A DNA stretch of 64,000 bases from Hymenopus coronatus (GCA_030762935.1 CM060883.1:98704501-98768500); one strand, 5' to 3'; numbered from the stretch's first letter, positions 40,201-55,200 are shown. Notes: generated by a model from the sequence alone, not told the origin. Translations and numbers: made by a program.

Positions 40201-43200
40201 TGTGTGTGAGTGTCTGTGTGTATATCTGTGTGTGAGTGTCTGTGTGTGAGTATATGTGTGTGAGTGTCTGTGAGATTGTGTGTATCTGTGTGTGAGTGTC
40301 TGTGTGTGAGTATCTGTGTGTATATCTGTGTGTGAGTGTCTGTTCGTGTATCTGTGTGTGAGTGTCTGTGTGTGTATCTGTGTGTGAGTATCTGTGTTAG
40401 TGTCTGTTTGTGTATCAGTGTGTGTTTTTGTGTGTGGGTATCTGTGTGTGAGTGTCTGTGTGTGATTCTGTGTGTGAGTAACATGGTGTGTATCTGTGTG
40501 TGAGTGTCTGTGTGTGAGTGTCTGTGTGTGTATCTGTGTGTGAGTATCTGTGTGTGAGTATCTGTGTGTGAGTATCTGTGTGAGTGTCATAGTGTGTATC
40601 TGTGAGTGAGTGTCTGTGTGTGAGTATCTGTGTGTATCTGTGTGTGAGTATCTGTGTGAGTGTCATAGTGTGTATCTGTGTGAGTGTCATAGTGTGTATC
40701 TGTGTGTGTATCTGTGTGTGAGTGTCTGTGTGTGTATCTGTGTTTGAGTGTCTGTGTGTGTATCTGTGTGTGAGTGTCTGTGTGTGTATCTGTGTGTGAG
40801 TGTCCGTGTGTGTATCTGTGTGTGTATCTGTGTGAGTATCTGTGTGTGAGTGTCTGTGCGTGTATCTCTGTGTAAGTGTCTCATTAAGTATCAGTGTGTG
40901 TATCTGTGTGTGAATGTCTGTGTGTGTATCTGTGTGTGTATCTGTCTGTGAGTGTCTGTGTGTGTATCTGTGTTTGTATCTGTGTGTGAGTGTCTGTGTA
41001 TGAGTGTCTTTGTGTGAGTGTCTGTGTGTGTATCTGTGTCTGAGTGTCTGTGTGTGTATCTGTGTGTGAGTGTCTGTGTGCGTATCTGTGTGTGTATCTG
41101 TGTGAGAGTGTCTGTGAGTGTATTTGTGTGTGTATCTGTGTGTGAGTGTCTGGTTGTGTATCTATGTGTGTATCTGTGTGTGAGTGTCTGTGTGTGAGTG
41201 TCTGTGGTGAGTGTCTGAATGTGTATCTGTGTGTGTATCTGTGTGAATGTCTGTGTGTGAGTGTCTGTGTGTGAGTGTCTCTGTGTGTATCTATGTGTGA
41301 GTGTCTGTGTGTGTATCTGTGTGTGAGTGTCTGTGTGTGTGTTTGTGTGTGTATCTGTGTGTGAGTGTCTGTGTGTGTATCTGTTTATGTTTCTCTGTGT
41401 GAGTTTCTGTGTGTGTATCTGTGTGTGAGTGTCTGTTTGTGTATCTGTGTGTGAGTGTATGTGTGTATCTGTGTGTGAGTGTCTATGTGTGTATCTGTGT
41501 GTGAGTATCTGTGTGTGAGTGTCTGTGTGTGTATCTTTGTGTGAGTATCTGTGTGTGTATCTGTGTGTGTATCTGTGTGTGATCTCTGTGTGTGAGTGTC
41601 TGTGTATCTGTGTGTGAGTGTCTGTGTATGAGTGTCTATGTGTGTATCTGTGTGTGTATCTTTGTGTGAGTGTCTTTGTGTGTGTATCTGTGAGAGTATC
41701 TGTGTATGTGTGTCTGTGTGTGAGTGTCTGTGTGTGTATCTGTGTGAGTGTCTGTGTGTGAGTGTTTGTGTGTGAGTGTCTGTGTGTGTATCTGTGTGTG
41801 AGTCTCTGTGTGTGTATCTTTGTGTGAGTATCTGTGTGTGTATCTGTGTGTGTATCTATGTGTGAATGTCCGTGTGTGTATCTGTGTGTGAGTGTCTGTG
41901 TGTGTATCTGTGTGTGAGTATCTGTGTGTGTATCTCTGTGTGAGTGTCTGTGTGAGTGTCTGCGTGTGTATCTGTGTGTGTATCTGTGTGTTAGTGTCTG
42001 TGTGTGTAACTGTGTGTGTATCTGTGTGTGAGTGTCTGTGTGTGTATCTGTGTGTGAGTTTCTGTGTGTGTATCTGTGTGTGAGTGTCTGTGTGAGTACC
42101 TTTATGTGTGTATCTGTGTGTAAGTATCTTTGTGTTTATCTGTGTGTGAGTGTCTGTGTGTGTATCTGTGTGTGAGTATCTGTGTGTCTATCTATGTGTT
42201 AGTATCTGTGTGTGTATCTGTGTGTGAGTATCTGTGTGTGAGTATCTGTGTGAGTGTCATAGTGTGTATCTGTGTGTGAGTGTCTGTGTGTGTATCTGTG
42301 TGTGTATCTGTGTGAGTATCTGTGTGTGAGTGTCTATGTGTGTATCTGTGTGTGTCTCTGTGTGTATCTGTGTGTGGGTGTCTCTGTGTGTACCTGTGTG
42401 TATCTGTGTGTGAGTGTCTGTGTGTGTATCAGTGTGTGTCTTTGTGTGTTTCTGTGTGTGAATGTCTGTGTGTGAGTGTCTGTGTATGAGTTCCTATGTG
42501 TGTATCTGTGTGAGTGTCTGTGTGTAAGTGCCTGTGGTGAGTGTCTGTGTGTGAATCTCTGTGTGATAGTCTGTGTGTGAGTGTCTGTGTGTATCTATGT
42601 GTTAGTGTCTGTGAGTGTATTTTTGTGTGTATCTGTGTGTGAGTGTCTGTATTTGTATTTGTGTGTGTATCTGTGTGTGAGTGTCTGTGTGTATCTGTGT
42701 GTGTATCTGTGTGTATGTGTGTGTGAGTGTCTGTGTGTGTATCTGTGTGTGAGCATCTGTGTGTGACTGTCTGTGTGTGTATCTGTATGTGTGTATCTTT
42801 GTGTGAGTGTCTGTGTGTGTGTTTCTTTGTGTGAGTGTCTGTGTGAGTATCTGTGTCTGTATCTGTGTGTGAGTGTGTGTGTATGAGTGTCTATGTGTGT
42901 ATCTTTGTGTGAGTGTCTGTGTGTGTGTATCTGTGTGAGTATCTGTGTATGAGCGTCAGTGAGTGAGTGTCTGTGTATGAGTGTCTGTGTGTGTATCTGT
43001 GTGTGTATCTGTGTGTGTATCTGTGTGTGAGTGTCTGTGTGTGCGTTTCTGTGTGTGAGTGTCTGTGTGTAAGTGTATGTGTGTGTATCTGTGTGTGAGT
43101 GTCTGTGTGTGCATCTGTGTGTGTATTTGTTTGTGAGTATCTGTGTGTGTATCTGTGTTTGTAAATGTGTCTGTCATTTGTGTGTGAGTGTCTGTGTGTG

Positions 43201-46200
43201 TATCTGTGTGTGAGTGTCTGTGTTTATCTGTGTTTGTATATGTGTCTGTCATCTGTGTGTGTTTATCAGTGTGTGTGAGTGTCTGTGTGTGTATCTGTGT
43301 GTATCTGAGTGTGAGTATCTGTGTGTGTATCTGTGTGTGAGTGTCTGTGTATGTATCTGTGTGTGTATCAGTGTGTGTGAGTGTCTGTGTGTATCTGTGT
43401 GTGAGTGTCTGTGTGTGTCTCTGAGTGTGAGTATCTGTGTGTGTATCTATGTGTGAGTGTCTGTGTATGTATCTGTGTGTGAGTGTCTGTGTGTGTATCT
43501 CTGTGTGAGTATTTGTGTGTGTATCTGTGTGAGGGTCTGTGTGTGTTTCTGTGTGTGAGTAACATTGTGTGTATCTGTGTGTATCTGTGTGTGAGTATCT
43601 GTGTGTGTATCTGTGTGTGATCTCTGTGTGTGAGTGTCTGTGTGTGTATCTGTGTGTGAGTGGCTGTGTGTGTATCTGTGTGTGAGTGTCTGTGTGTATC
43701 TGTGTGAGTATCTGTGTGTGAGTGTCTGTGTGTGTATCTCTGTGTGAGTGTCTCATTGTGTATCTGTGTGTGTATCTGAGTGTGAGTGTCTGTGTGTGAG
43801 TGTCTGTGTATGTATCTGTCTGTGAGTGTCTGTGTGTGTATCTGTGTGTGTCTGTGTATGAGTGTCTTTGTGTGAGTGTCTGTGTGTGTATCTGTGTCTG
43901 AGTGTCTGTGTGTGTATCTGTTTGTGAGTGTCTGTGTGCGTATCTGTGTGTGTATCTGTGTGTGAGTGACTGTGTGTATCTGTGTGTGAGTGAATGTGTG
44001 TATCTGTGTGTGAGTTTCTGTGTGTGTATCTGTGTGTGTATCTGTGTGTGAGTGTGTGTGTATCTGTGTCAGTATCTGTGTGTGAGTGTGTGTAGGTATC
44101 TGTGTGTGTCTGTGTGAGTCTCTGTGTGTGAATGTCTGTGTGTGAGTGTCAGTGTGTGAGTGACTGTGTGTATCTGTGTGTGTATCTGTGTCTGAGTGTC
44201 TGAATGTGTATCTGTGTGTGTATCTGTGTGTGAATGTCTGTGTGTGAGTGTCTGTGTGTGTATCTGTGTGTGAGTGTCTGTGTGTATATTAGTGTGTGTA
44301 TCTGTGTGTGAGAGTGTGTGTGTATCTGTGTGTGTTTCTGTGTGTGAGTTTCTGTGTGTGTATCTGTGTGTGAGTGTCTGTGTGTGTATCTGTGTGAGTG
44401 TATGCGTGTATCTGATTGTGAGTGTCTATGTGTGTATCTGTGTGTGAGAATCTGTGTGAGTGTCTGTGTGTGTTACTGTATGTGTGTATCTTTGTGTGAG
44501 TGTCTGTGTGTGTATCTTGGTGTGAGTGTCTGTGTGAGTATCTGTGTTTGTGTATCTGTGTGTGAGTGTCTGTGTATGTATCAGTGTGTGAGTGTCTGTG
44601 TGTGTATCTGTGTGAGTATCTGTGTGTGAGTGTCGGTGTGTGTTTCTGTGTGTGAGTATCTGTGTGTGTATCTGTGTGTGAGGGTCTGTGTGTGTTTCTG
44701 TGTGTGAGTAACATTGTGTGTATCTGTGTGTGTGTATCTGTGTGTGTATCTGTGTGTGATCTCTGTGTGTGAGTGTCTGTGTGTGTATCTGTGTGTGAGT
44801 GTCTGTGTGTGTATCTGTGTGTGAGTGTCTGTGTGTGTATCTGTGTGTGAGTGTCTGTGTGTGTATCTCTGTGTGAGTGTCTCATTGTGTATCTGTGTGT
44901 GTATCTGAGTGTGAGTGTCTGCGTGTGTATCTGTGTGTGTATCTGTCTGTGAGTGTCTGTGTGTGTATCTGTGTGTGTCTGTGTATCAGTGTCTTTGTGT
45001 GAGTGTCTGTGTGTGTATCTGTTTCTGAATGTCTGTGTGTGTATCTGTGTGTGAGTGTCTGTGTGCGTATCTGTGTGTGTTTCTGTGTGTGAGTGTCTGT
45101 GAGTGTATTTGTGTGTGTATCTGTGTGTGAGTGACTGTGTGTATCTGTGTGTGAGTTTCTGTGTGTGTATCTGTGTGTGTATCTGTGTGTGAGTGTCTGT
45201 GTGGGTATCTGTGTGTGTCTGTGTGTGTGAATGTCTGTGTGTGAGTGTCAGTGTGTGAGTGACTGTGTGTATCTGTGTGTGAGTGTCTGAATGTGTATCT
45301 GTGTGTGTATCTCTGTGTGAATGTATGTGTGTGAGTGTCTGTGTGTGTATCTGTGTGTGTAGCTGTGTGTGAGTGTCTGTGTGTATATTAGTATGTGTAT
45401 CTGTGTGTGAGTGTCTGTGTGTGTATCTGTGTGTGTTTCTGTGTGTGAGTTTCTGTGTGTGAGTTTATGTGTGTGTATCTGTGTGTGAGTGTCTGTGTGT
45501 GTATATGTATGTGTGTATCTGTGTGTGAGTGTCTGTGTATGAGTGTCTGTGTGTATCTGTGTGTGTGTATTTTTTGAGTGTCTTTGTGTGTCTGTGTTTG
45601 TATATGTGTCTGTCATCTGTGTGTGTATCAGTGTGTGAATGTCTGTGTGTGTCTGTGTGTGTGCGTTTCTGTGTGTGTATCTGTGAGTGTATCTGCGTGT
45701 GTGCCTGTTTGTGTATCTGTGTGTGAGTGTCGGTGTGTGTTTCTGTGTGTGAGTATCTGTGTGTGAGTGTCTGTGTGTGTTTCTGTGTGTGAGTAAAATT
45801 GTGTGTATCTGTGTGTGAGTGTCTGTGTGTGTCTGTGTGTGTATCTGTGTGTTAGTGTCTGTGTGTGTCTGTGTGGTTATCTGTGTGTGTATCTGTGTGT
45901 GAGTATCTTTGTGTGTAACTGCGTGTGAGTGTCTGTGTGTGTATCTGAGTGAGTGTCTGTGTGTGAGTGTTTGTGTGTGAGTGTCTGTGTGTGTATCTGT
46001 GTGTGAGTCTGTGTGTGTGTATCTTTGTGTGAGTGTCTGTGTGTGTATCTGTGTGTGTATCTATGTGTGAATGTCCGTGTGTGTATCTGTGTGTGTGTAT
46101 CTGTGTGTGAGTATCTGTGTGTGTATCTCTGTGTGAGTGTCTGTGTTAGTGTCTGCGTGTATATCTGTGTTTGTATCTGTGTGTTAGTGTCTGTGTGTGT

Positions 46201-49200
46201 ATCTGTGTGTGTATCTGTGTGTGAGTGTCTGTGTGTGTATCTGTGTTGTAAGTTTCTGTGTGTGTATCTGTGTGTGAGTGACTGTGTGTGTATCTGTGTG
46301 TAAGTATCTTTGTGTGTATCTGTGTGTGAGTGTCTGTGTGTGTATCTGTGTGTGAGTATCTGTGTGTCTATCTATGTGTTAGTATCTGTGTGTGAGTATC
46401 TGTGTGTGTATCTGTGTGTGTATCTGTGTGTGAGTGTCATAGTGTGTATCTGTGTGTGAGTGTCTGTGTGTGTATCTGTGTGTGAGTGTCTGTTTGTGTA
46501 TCTCTGTGTGTATCTGTGTGAGTATCTGTGTGTGAGTGTCTGTGTGTGTATCTGTGTGTGTGTCTCTGTGTGTATCTGTGTGTGGGTGTCTCTGTGTGTA
46601 CCTGTGTGTGTATCTGTGTGTGAGTGTTTGTGTGTGTATCAGTGTGTGTCTTTGTGTGTCTCTGTGTGTGAATGTCTGTGTGTGAGTGTCTGTGTGTGAG
46701 TGACTGTGTGTATCTGTGTGTGAGTGTCTGTGTGTGTATCTGTGTGAGTGTCTATGTGTGAGTGTCTGTGGCGAGTGTCTGTGTGTGAATCTCTGTGTGA
46801 TAGTCTGTGTGTGAGTGTCTGTGTGTATCTTTGTGTGAGTGTCTGTGTGAGTATCTGTGTCTGTGTATCTGTGTGTGAGTGTCTGTGTATGAGTGTCTAT
46901 GTGTGTATCTTTGTGTGAGTGTCTGTGTTTGTGTATCTGTGTGAGTATATGTGTATGAGTGTCTGTGTGTGAGTGTCTGTGTGAGTCTATGTTCGAGCGT
47001 CAGTGAGTGAGTGTCTGTGTGTGAGTGTCTGTGTGTGCGTTTTGTGTGTGAGTGTCTGTGTGTGTATCTGTGTGTGTGAGTATCTGTGTGTGAGTGTCTT
47101 TGTGTGTATCTTTGTGAGTGTCTGTGTGTGTATCTGTGTGTGAGTGTCTGTTTGTGTATCTGTGTGTGAGTGTCTGTGTGTGTATCTATGTGTGAGTGTC
47201 TGTTTGTGAGTGTCTGTGTGTGTATCTGTGTGTGTGAGTGTCTGTGTGTGAGTGTCTGTGTGAGTATCTGTGTTTGTGCGTTTCTGTGTGTGAGTGTCTG
47301 TGTGTGCGTTTCTGTGTGTGAGTGTCTGTGTGTGTGCGTTTCTGTGTGAGAGTGTCAGTGTGCGTATCTGTGTGTGTGAGTGTCTGTGTGTGCGTTTCTG
47401 TGTGTGAGTGTCTGTGTGTACGTTTCTGTGTGTGTGCGTTTCTGTGTGTCACTGTCTGTGGGGTGCGTTTCTGTGTGTGAGTGTCTGTGTGTGTGCGTTT
47501 TGTGTGTGAGTGTCTGTGTGTGTATCTGTGTGTGTGTGTGAGTATCTGTGTGTGAGTGTCTTTGTGTGTATCTGTGTGGCAGTGTCTGTGTGTGTATCTG
47601 TGTGTGAGTGTCTGTGTCTGTGTGTGTATCTTTGTGTATATATATGTGTGAGTGTCTGTGTGAGTATCTGTGTTTGTGCGTTTCTGTGTGTGAATGTCTG
47701 TGTGTGTATCTGTGTGTGAGTGTCTGTGTGTGTGCGTTTCTGTGTGTGTGTGAGTGTCTGTGTGTGAGTGTCTGTGTGAGTGTATGTGTGTGTATCTGTG
47801 TGTGAGTGTCTGTGTGGGCATCTGTGTGTGTGCTTTTCTGTGTGTGGGTATCTATGTGTGTGCGTTTCTGTGTGTGAGTGTATGTGTGTGTACCTGTGTG
47901 TTAGTTTCTGTTTGAGCATCTGTGTGTGTGAGTATCTGTGTGTGCGTTTCTGTGTGTGAATGTCTGTGTGTGTATCTGTGTGTGAGTGTATGTGTGTGTA
48001 TCTGTGTGTGTATCTGTGTGAATCTGTGTGTGTGCGTTTCTGTGTGTGGGTGTCTCTGTGTGTATCTGTGTGTGTTTCTGTGTGTGAGTGTCTGTGTGTG
48101 TATCTGTGTGTGTATCTGTGTGTGTATCTTTGTGTGAGTTTCTGTGTGTGAATATCTGTGTGTGAGTATCTGTGTGTGAGTGTTTGTATGTGTATCTGTG
48201 TGTGTGCGTTTCTGTGTGTGAGCGTCTGTGTGTGTATCATTTTGTGCGTTTCTGTGTTTGACTGTCTGTGCGTGTATCTGTGTGTGAGTATCTGTGTGCG
48301 CGTTTCTGTGTGTGAGTGTCTGTGTGTGTATCTTTGTGTGTATCTGTGTGTGTGCGTATCTGTGTGTGTATATGTGTGTATATCTGTGCGAGTATCTGTG
48401 TGAGTGTCTGTGTGTGTAACTGTTTGTGTATCTGTTTGTGAGTATCTGTGTGTGAGTGTCTGTGTGTGTAATTGTGTGTGAGTGTCTGTGTGTGTATCAG
48501 TTTGTGAGTGTCTGTGTGTGTATCTGTGTGTGAGTGTCAGTGGTTGTATCTGTGTGTGTATCTGTGTGTGTATCTGTGTGTGAGAGTCTGTGTGCGTATC
48601 TGTGTGTGAGTGTCTGTGAGTGTATTTGTGTGTATCTGTGTGTGAATGTTTGTGTGTGTATCTGTGTGTGTATCTGTGTGTATCTGTGTGTGAGTGTATG
48701 TGTTTGTATGTGTGTATCTGTGTGTGAGTGTATGTGTTTGTATGTGTGAGTATCTGTGTGAGTGTCTGTGTGTGAATGTCTGTGTGTGATTGTCTGTGTG
48801 TGTCTGTGTGTAAGTGTCTGTGTGTGTATCTGTGAGTATGTGTCTGTGTGTGAGTGTCTGTGTGTGTATCTGTGTGTGAGTGTCTGTGTGTGTATCTGTG
48901 TGTGAGTATCTGTGTGTGAGTGTCTGTGTGTGAGTGTCTGTGTGTGAGTGTCTGTGTGTGTATCTGTGTGTGAGTGTTTGTGTGTGTGTATCTGTGTGTG
49001 AGTGTTTGTGTGTGTGTATCTGTGTGTGAATGTCTGTGTGTGAGTATCTGTGTGTGTATCTGTGTGTGAGTGAATGTGTAAGAGTGTCTGTGTGTGAGTG
49101 TCTGTGTGTGTTTCTGTGTGTGTAGCATTGTATGAGTGTCTGTGTGTGTATCTGTGTGTGAGTGTCTGTGTGTGAGTGTCTGTGTGTGTATCTGTGTGTG

Positions 49201-52200
49201 AGCGTCTGTGTGTGTATCTGTGTGTGAGTGTCTGTGTGTGAGTATATGTGTGTGAGTGTCTGTGAGATTGTGTGTATCTGTGTGTGAGTGTCTGTGTGTG
49301 AGTATCTGTGTGTATATCTGTGTGTGAGTGTCTGTTCGTGTATCTGTGTGTGAGTGTCTGTGTGTGTATCTGTGTGAGAGTATCTGTGTTAGTGTCTGTT
49401 TGTGTATCTGTGTGTGTGTGTGTGTCGGTGTGTGTTTTTGTGTGTGGGTATCTCTGTGTGAGTATCTGTGTGTGTTTCTGTGTGTGAGTAACATGGTGTG
49501 TATCTGTGTGTGAGTGTCTGTGTGTAAGTGTCTGTGTGTGTATCTGTGTGTGAGTATCTGTGTGTGAGTATCTGTGTGAGTGTCATAGTGTGTATCTGTG
49601 AGTGAGTGTCTGTGTGTGAGTATCTGTGTGTATCTGTGTGAGTATCTGTGTGAGTGTCATAGTGTGTATCTGTGTGAGTGTCATAGTGTGTATCTGTGTG
49701 TGTATCTGTGTGTGAGTGTCTGTGTGTGAGTGTCTGTGTGTGTATCTGTGTTTGAGTGTCTGTGTGTGTATCTGTGTTTGAGTGTCTGTGTGTGTATCTG
49801 TGTGTGAGTGTCTGTGTGTGTATCTGTGTGTGTATCTGTGTGAGTATCTGTGTGTGAGTGTCTGTGTGTGTATCTCTGTGTAAGTGTCTCATTGTCTATC
49901 AGTGTGTGTATCTGTGTGTGAATGTCTGTGTGTGTATCTGTGTGTGTATCTGTCTGTGAGTGTCTGTGTGTGTATCTGTGTTTGTATCTGTGTGTGAGTG
50001 TCTGTGTATGAGTGTTTTTGTGTGAGTGTCTGTGTGTGAGTGTCTGTGTGTGTATCTGTGTCTGAGTGTCTGTGTGTGTATCTGTGTGTGAGTGTCTGTG
50101 TGCGTATCTGTGTGTGTATCTGTGTGAGAGTGTCTGTGAGTGTATTTGTGTGTGTATCTGTGTGTGAGTGACTGTGTGTATCTGTGTGTGAGTTACTGTG
50201 TGTGTATCTGTGTGTGAGTGTATGTGTGTGTATCTGTGTGTGTATCTGTGTGTGAGTGTCTGTGTGTGTATCTGTGTGTGTCTGTGTGTGTCTCTGTGTG
50301 TGAATGTCTGTGTGTGAGTGTCTGTGTGTGTATCTGTGTGTGAGTGACTGTGTGTGAGTGTCTGTGGTGAGTGTCTGAATGTGTATCTGTGTGTGTCTGT
50401 GTGTGTCTCTGTGTGTGAATGTCTGTGTGTGAGTGTCTCTGTGTGTATCTATGTGTGAGTGTCTGTGTGTGTATCTGTGTGTGTCTGTGTGTGTCTCTGT
50501 GTGTGAATGTCTGTGTGTGAGTGTCTCTGTGTGTATCTATGTGTGAGTGTCTGTGTGTGTATCTGTGTGTGTATCTGTGTGTGAGTGTCTGTGTGTGTGT
50601 TTGTGTGTGTATCTGTGTGTGAGTGTCTGTGTGTGAGTGTCTGTGTGTGTATCTGTTTGTGTTTCTGTGTGTGAGTTTTTGTGTGTGTATCTGTGTGTGA
50701 GTGTCTGTTTGTGTATCTGTGTGTGAGTGTATGTGTGTATCTGTGTTTGAGTGTCTATGTTTGTATCTGTGTGTGAGTATCTGTGTGTGAGTGTCTGTGT
50801 GTGTATCTTTGTGTGAGTATCTGTGTGTGTATCTGTGTGTGTATCAGTGTGTGATCTCTGTGTGTGAGTGTCTGTGTATCTGTGTGTGAGTGTCTGTGTA
50901 TGAGTGTCTATGTGTGTATCTGTGTGTGTATCTGTGTGTGTATCTTTGTGTGAGTGTCTGTGTGTGTATCTGTGAGAGTATCTGTGTATGTGTGTGAGTG
51001 TCTGTGTGTGTATCTGTGTGAGTGACTGTGTGTGAGTGTTTGTGTGTAAGTGTCTGTGTGTGTATCTGTGTGTGAGTCTCTGTGTGTGTATCTTTGTGTG
51101 AGTGTCTGTGTGTGTATCTGTGTGTGTATCTATGTGTGAATGTCCGTGTGTGTATCTGTGTGTGTGTATCTCTGTGTGAGTATCTGTGTGTGTATCTCTG
51201 TGTGAGTGTCTGTGTGAGTGTCTGCGTGTGTATCTGTGTGTGTATCTGTTTGTTAATGTCTGTGTGTGTAACTGTGTGTGTATCTGTGTGTGAGTGTCTG
51301 TGTGTGTATCTGTGTGTGAGTTTCTGTGTGTGTATCTGTGTGTGAGTGTCTGTGTGAGTACCTTTATGTGTGTATCTGTGTGTAAGTATCTTTGTGTTTA
51401 TCTGTGTGTGAGTGTCTGTGTGTGTTTCTGTGTGTGAGTATATGTGTGTCTATCTATGTGTTAGTATCTGTGTGTGTACCTGTGTGTGAGTATCTGTGTG
51501 TGTATCTGTGTGTGAGTATCTGTGTGAGTGTCATAGTGTGTATCTGTGTGTGAGTGTCTGTGTGTGTATCTGTGTGTGAGTGTCTGTTTGTGTATCTGTG
51601 TGTGTATCTGTGTGAGTATCTGTGTGTGAGTGTCTGTGTGTGTATCTGTGTGTGTCTCTGTGTGTATCTGTGTGTGGGTGTCTCTGTGTGTACCTGTGTG
51701 TATCTGTGTGTGAGTGTCTGTGTGTGTATCAGTGTGTGTATCAGTGTGTGTCTTTGTGTGTCTCTGTGTGTGAATGTCTGTGGGTGAGTGTCTGTGTGTG
51801 AGTGCCTGTGTGTGTATCTGTGTGAGTGTCTGTGTGTGAGTGTCTGTGGTGAGTGTCTGTGTGTGTATCTGTGTGTGAGTGTCTGTGTGTATCTGTGTGT
51901 GTTTCTGTGTGTGTATCTGTGTGTATGTGTGTGAGTGTCTGTGTGTGTATCTGTGTGTGAGTATCTGTGTGTGACTGTCTGTGTGTGTATCTGTATGTGT
52001 GTATCTTTGTGTGAGTGTCTGTGTGTGTGTTTCTTTGTGTGAGTGTCTGTGTGAGTATCTGTGTCAGTGTATCTGTGTGTGAGTGTGTGTGTATGAGTGT
52101 CTATGTGTGTATCTTTGTGTGAGTGTCTGTGTGTGTATCTGTGTGAGTATCTGTGTATGAGCGTCAGTGAGTGAGTGTCTGTGCGTTTCTGTGTGTGAGT

Positions 52201-55200
52201 GTCTGTGTGTAAGTGTATGTGTGTGTATCTGTGTGTGAGTGTCTGTGTGTGCATCTGTGTGTGTATTTGTTTGTGAGTATCTGTGTGTGTATCTGTGTTT
52301 GTAAATGTGTCTGTCATTTGTGTGTGAGTGTCTGTGTGTGTATCTGTGTGTGTATCTGTGTGTGAGTGTCTGTGTTTATCTGTGTTTGTATATGTGTCTG
52401 TCATCTGTGTGTGTGTATCAGTGTGTGTGAGTGTCTGTGTGTGTATCTGTGTGTGAGTGTCTCTGTGTGTATCTGAGTGTGAGTATCTGTGTGTGTATCT
52501 GTGTGTGAGTGTCTGTGTATGTATCCTTGTGTGTATCAGTGTGTGTGAGTGTCTGTGTGTATCTGTGTGTGAGTGTCTGTGTGTGTATCTGAGTGTGAGT
52601 ATCTGTGTGTGTATCTATGTGTGAGTGTCTGTGTATGTATCTGTGTGTGAGTGTCTGTGTGTGTATCTGTGTGAGTATTTGTGTGTGAGTGTCGGTGTGT
52701 GTTTCTGTGTGTGAGTATTTGTGTGTGTATCTGTGTGAGGGTCTGTGTGTGTTTCTGTGTGTGAGTAACATTGTGTGTGAGTAACATTGTGTGTATCTGT
52801 GTGTATCTGTGTGTGAGTATCTGTGTGTGTATCTGTGTGTGTGAGTGTCTGTGTGTGTATCTGTGTGTGAGTGGCTGTGTGTGTATCTGTGTGTGAGTGT
52901 CTGTGTGTGTATCTGTGTGTGTATCTGCTGAGTATCTGTGTGTGAGTGTCTGTGTGTGTATCTCTGTGTGAGTGTCTCATTGTGTATCTGTGTGTGTATC
53001 TGAGTGTGAGTGTCTGTGTGTGAGTGTCTGTGTGTGTATCTGTGTGTGTATCTGTCTGTGAGTGTCTGTGTGTGTATCTGTGTGTGTCTGTGTATGAGTG
53101 TCTTTGTGTGAGTGTCTGTGTGTGTATCTGTGTCTGAGTGTCTGTGTGTGTATCTGTTTGTGAGTGTCTGTGTGCGTATCTGTGTGTGTATCTGTGTGTG
53201 AGTGACTGTGTGTATCTGTGTGTGAGTGACTGTGTGTATCTGTGTGTGAGTGAATGTGTGCATCTGTGTGTGAGTTTCTGTGTGTGTATCTGTGTGTGTA
53301 TCTGTGTGTGAGTGTGTGTGTGTGTGTATCTGTGTCAGTATCTGTGTGTGAGTGTCTGTGTACATATCTGTGTGTGTCTGTGTGAGTCTCTGTGTGTGAA
53401 TGTCTGTGTGTGAGTGTCAGTGTGTGAGTGACTGTGTGTATCTGTGTGTGTATCTGTGTGTGAGTGTCTGTGTGTATATTAGTGTGTGTATCTGTGTGTG
53501 AGAGTGTGTGTGTATCTGTGTGTGTTTCTGTGTGTGAGTTTCTGTGTGTGTAACTGTGTGTGAGTGTCTGTGTGTGTATCTGTGTGAGTGTATGTGTGTA
53601 TCTGATTGTGAGTGTCTATGTGTGTATCTGTGTGTGAGTATCTGTGTGTGAGTGTCTGTGTGTGTTACTGTATGTGTGTATCTTTGTGTGAGTGTCTGTG
53701 TGTGTATCTTGGTGTGAGTGTCTGTGTGAGTATCTGTGTTTGTGTATCTGTGTGTGAGTGTCTGTGTATGTAACTGTGTGTGAGTGTCTGTGTGTGTACA
53801 TTGTGAGTATCTGTGTGTGAGTGTCGTTGTGTGTTTCTGTGTGTGAGTATCTGTGTGTGTATCTGTGTGTGAGGGTCTGTGTGTGTTTCTATGTGTGAGT
53901 AACATTGTGTGTATCTGTGTGTGTATCTGTGTGATCTCTGTGTGTGAGTGTCTGTGTGTGTATCTGTGTGTGTATCTGTGTGTGAGTGTCTGTGTGTGTA
54001 TCTCTGTGTGAATGTCTCATTGTGTATCTGTGTGTGTATCTGAGTGTGAGTGTCTGCGTGTGTATCTGTGTGTGTATCTGTCTGTGAGTGTCTGTGTGTG
54101 TATCTGTGTGTGTCTGTGTATCAGTGTCTTTGTGTGAGTGTCTGTGTGTGTATCTGTTTCTGAATGTCTGTGTGTGTATCTGTGTGTGAGTGTCTGTGTG
54201 CGTATCTGTGTGTGTATCTGTGTGTGAGTGTCTGTGAGTGTATTTGTGTGTGTATCTGTGTGTGAGTGACTGTGTGTATCTGTGTGTGAGTTTCTGTGTG
54301 TGTATCTGTGTGTGAGTGTCTGTGTGGGTATCTGTGTGTGTCTGTGTGTGTGAATGTCTGTGTGTGAGTGTTAGTGTGTGAGTGACTGTGTGTATCTGTG
54401 TGTGTATCTGTGTGTGAGTGTCTGAATGTGTATCTGTGTGTGTATCTCTGTGTGAATGTATGTGTGTGAGTGTCTGTGTGTGTATCTGTGTGTGTATCTG
54501 TGTGTGAGTGTCTGTGTGTATATTAGTGTGTGTATCTGTGTGTGAGTGTCTGTGTGTGTATCTGTGTGTGTTTCTGTGTGTGAGTTTCTGTGTGTGTATC
54601 TGTGTGTGAGTGTCTGTGTGTGTATATGTATGTGTGTATCTGTGTGTGAGTGTCTGTGTATGAGTGTCTATTTGGATCTGTGTGTGTGTATTTTTTGAGT
54701 GTCTTTGTGTGTCTGTGTTTGTATATGTGTCTGTCATCTGTGTGTGTATCAGTGTGTGAATGTCTGTGTGTGTCTGTGTGTGTGCGTTTCTGTGTGTGTA
54801 TCTGTTTGTGTATCTGTGTGTGTGCCTGTTTGTGTATCTGTGTGTGAGTGTCGGTGTGTGTTTCTGTGTGTGAGTATCTGTGTGTGTATCTGTGTGTGAG
54901 TATCTGTGTGTATCTGTGTGTGTATCTGTGTGTTAGTGTCTGTGTGTGTCTGTGTGGTTATCTGTGTGTGAGTATCTGTGTGTGTATCTGTGTGTGAGTA
55001 TCTTTGTGTGTAACTGCGTGTGAGTGTCTCTGTGTGTATCTGAGTGAGTGTCTGTGTGTGAGTGTTTGTGTGTGAGTGTCTGTGTGTGTATCTGTGTGTG
55101 AGTCTCTGTGTGTGTATCTTTGTGTGAGTGTCTGTGTGTGTATCTGTGTGTGTATCTATGTGTGAATGTCCGTGTGTGTATCTGTGTGTGTATCTGTGTG

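Noticed and set aside
47449..49494. 681-codon frame, and similar long minus-strand frames (22,912-23,811; 23,108-24,487; 26,589-27,974; 30,897-32,534), as Thr/His-rich proteins
   Set aside because: They read satellite words on a strand that cannot form stop codons. Parallel frames overlap each other, and no start context, introns or compositional change marks a gene.
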